In this document: in pieces, positions 4,362 through 5,484 of the stretch
How the letters are laid out: each line of letters starts with the position of its first letter
Numbering within the stretch: the stretch's first letter is position 1
Source: an uncultured Collinsella sp.
GTDB taxonomy: Bacteria > Actinomycetota > Coriobacteriia > Coriobacteriales > Coriobacteriaceae
Direction of reading: 5' to 3'
DNA length: 5,484 nt
Assembly: GCA_947003675.1 (NCBI GenBank)
Contig: CAMQPJ010000104.1
Coordinates: 1-5,484, forward strand
Program-made: the position numbers and the translations under genes
The notes under the pieces: model-generated
Databases searched by the model: none
The model's input: the letters and a program-made list of their open reading frames with translations, nothing else
What the model was told of the DNA's origin: nothing

Positions 4362-5484
4362 ATGACACCTGCGCGCTTTGAAATCGGACAAAAGCACAAG
4401 CAGGAGAGCGAGGCGGGTTCCAAGGCTAGTTGGAACACGCCTCGTTCCGATTCACGGCCAACGATGAGCTATCCCTCGCGCATGGCACTTGCTTTTGCTC
4501 TGACATCGCTCATGACAGTATTGGTGCTGGTGGGCGTTGTCTCTGTTGTGTGGGGCACGGTCTTTTCGGATTACACACGCTCCAATATCGTCGAAATCGC
4601 AAATTCCGCTGCCGAGAAGTTGGCGACCTCATATGAGGAAAACGGCTCTTGGACCGCGGGAGAACTGCGCACGGTCGCAACGTCGAGTTTGGTTTCCGAC
4701 GATCTGGGCATGCAGGTCGTCAATAAAAAGGGCGTGATCGTTTATGACGATTCCTGGCCCTCGGCAAGCGCCACCGCCGATGTACGCGAAAACCAGGCTA
4801 CGACCGACGACACGAGCGGCAAGAGGGCATCGCATAGCCCGGTCTCGTCTGCTCCAACCGACTCCGATAGCGTTGCTAACGTCGAGATTGTAACGTCTTC
4901 CGGCGAGCATGTCGGACAGGTAAAGCTGTGGGCCATCGGCTCCGACGCTCTGCTCACCAAGGCGGACTCTGCGTTTAGGGAGAAGACCTTTAACGCCATG
5001 GCCCTCGCCGCGGTTGTTGCAATCTGCATTTCGGTCGTTATCGGATCGCTCGTGTCGCGCATGCTCACCAAGCCGATTCATCGCATCACCAGTACCGCAA
5101 AGCAAATCCGTGACGGCGACCTGTCGGCTCGCACGGGACTGCGCGGTGATGACGAGATCGATCAGCTGGGTGAGACCTTCGATGAGATGGCCACTTCGCT
5201 CGAGAAGGATATGAAACACGAGAAGCGCCTGACCTCAGACGTTGCACACGAGCTTCGCACGCCGCTTATGGCCATGCTCGCAACGGTCGAGGCCATGCAG
5301 GATGGCGTGTATCCCACCGACGATGAGCATTTGGAGACCGTTGCTTCCGAGACGCGTCGCCTGGCTCGTCTGGTGCAGCAGATGCTCGACCTATCGCGTA
5401 TGGAAAACAGCACGGCTCCGCTCAATCTAGAACCGGTGGACATGGTTCCGTTCGTACGATCGATTGTGAACGGCCAGGAGCGCC
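4362..5484 (+). CDS. HAMP sensor histidine kinase (3' partial)
   Basis: This membrane kinase should phosphorylate the response regulator encoded just upstream. The 374 residues visible contain a polar cytoplasmic N-terminus (1-41), membrane segment 1 (about 42-65), an extracytoplasmic region (about 66-212), membrane segment 2 (about 213-232), a HAMP linker (about 233-283) and a HisKA dimerisation domain with the H box DVAHELRTPL, phospho-site H296. The frame is open to the window edge; the N, G1 and G2 boxes of the ATPase domain lie beyond it. The sensor region ends with a low-complexity Ser/Thr/Ala/Asp-rich stretch (about 132-170). ATG at 4362 is chosen because AGGGA (4349-4353) precedes it. 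Alternatives are M35 (4464) or M41 (4482), which lack ribosome sites but would leave a normal short N-terminus and place a strong hairpin (4406-4447) in the gap between genes. The ligand is unknown. Confidence 0.93.
   Translation, partial: MTPARFEIGQKHKQESEAGSKASWNTPRSDSRPTMSYPSRMALAFALTSLMTVLVLVGVVSVVWGTVFSDYTRSNIVEIANSAAEKLATSYEENGSWTAGELRTVATSSLVSDDLGMQVVNKKGVIVYDDSWPSASATADVRENQATTDDTSGKRASHSPVSSAPTDSDSVANVEIVTSSGEHVGQVKLWAIGSDALLTKADSAFREKTFNAMALAAVVAICISVVIGSLVSRMLTKPIHRITSTAKQIRDGDLSARTGLRGDDEIDQLGETFDEMATSLEKDMKHEKRLTSDVAHELRTPLMAMLATVEAMQDGVYPTDDEHLETVASETRRLARLVQQMLDLSRMENSTAPLNLEPVDMVPFVRSIVNGQER
4406..4447 (+). other. Strong hairpin in the start of the kinase gene
   Basis: The outer arm 4406-4415 pairs with 4438-4447 (ten pairs, one of them G-T), then comes a single G4416/A4437 mismatch, then a perfect seven-pair arm 4417-4423 with 4430-4436 and a six-base loop (4424-4429). 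It begins 44 bases after the chosen start codon. GGAAC at 4432-4436 can instead pair with GTTCC at 4444-4448, giving a smaller alternative stem. It could reduce kinase translation or transcription relative to the regulator, or protect the regulator mRNA. Pairing is seen directly; function is inference. Confidence 0.7.

Noticed and set aside
3634..4368. 244-codon open frame on the - strand
   Set aside because: Exactly antisense to the response regulator, whose catalytic residues are all present; no start signal.

Overview
The window looks like chromosomal DNA of a GC-rich actinobacterium of the class Coriobacteriia, most likely Collinsella or a close relative. This rests on codon usage (many GAG, CTC, ATC and CGC codons), the style of the proteins (a Tat-dependent lipoprotein and a TSCPD-domain small protein beside purB) and familiarity with the family. 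No marker gene was tested, so the genus is an inference. All five genes lie on the + strand.

Layout. Positions 1-524 carry no convincing gene. They hold a C-tract block with very strong G-quadruplex potential on the - strand (18-39), then three copies of an imperfect repeat at a 130-131 base pitch (105-185, 235-315, 366-421), and finally the purB promoter region. purB (525-1871) encodes adenylosuccinate lyase and is followed by a long hairpin, probably its terminator (1897-1936). A second unit follows: an 87-residue TSCPD-domain protein (2000-2263) overlapping by one base a Tat-exported lipoprotein of unknown function, possibly a beta-propeller (2263-3474). After a 153-base gap with an inverted repeat and a -10-like box comes a two-component system: an OmpR-type response regulator (3628-4350) and a HAMP sensor histidine kinase (4362 to the window end, 3' truncated, ATP-binding domain outside).

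How the genes work together. purB is a housekeeping purine gene with its own control region. The response regulator and kinase are almost certainly a cognate pair, being in one operon 11 bases apart. The lipoprotein just upstream would be anchored outside the membrane next to the kinase sensor domain, so a role as an accessory sensor or modulator is possible but unproven.

Most worth a second look: (1) the purB-upstream repeats, in which a hairpin is preserved by paired base changes on both arms although its sequence has changed almost completely; (2) a 17-pair interrupted hairpin inside the first codons of the kinase gene; (3) the G-quadruplex block; (4) the lipoprotein/two-component arrangement. 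No CRISPR array, tRNA, rRNA, insertion sequence or defence system was found.
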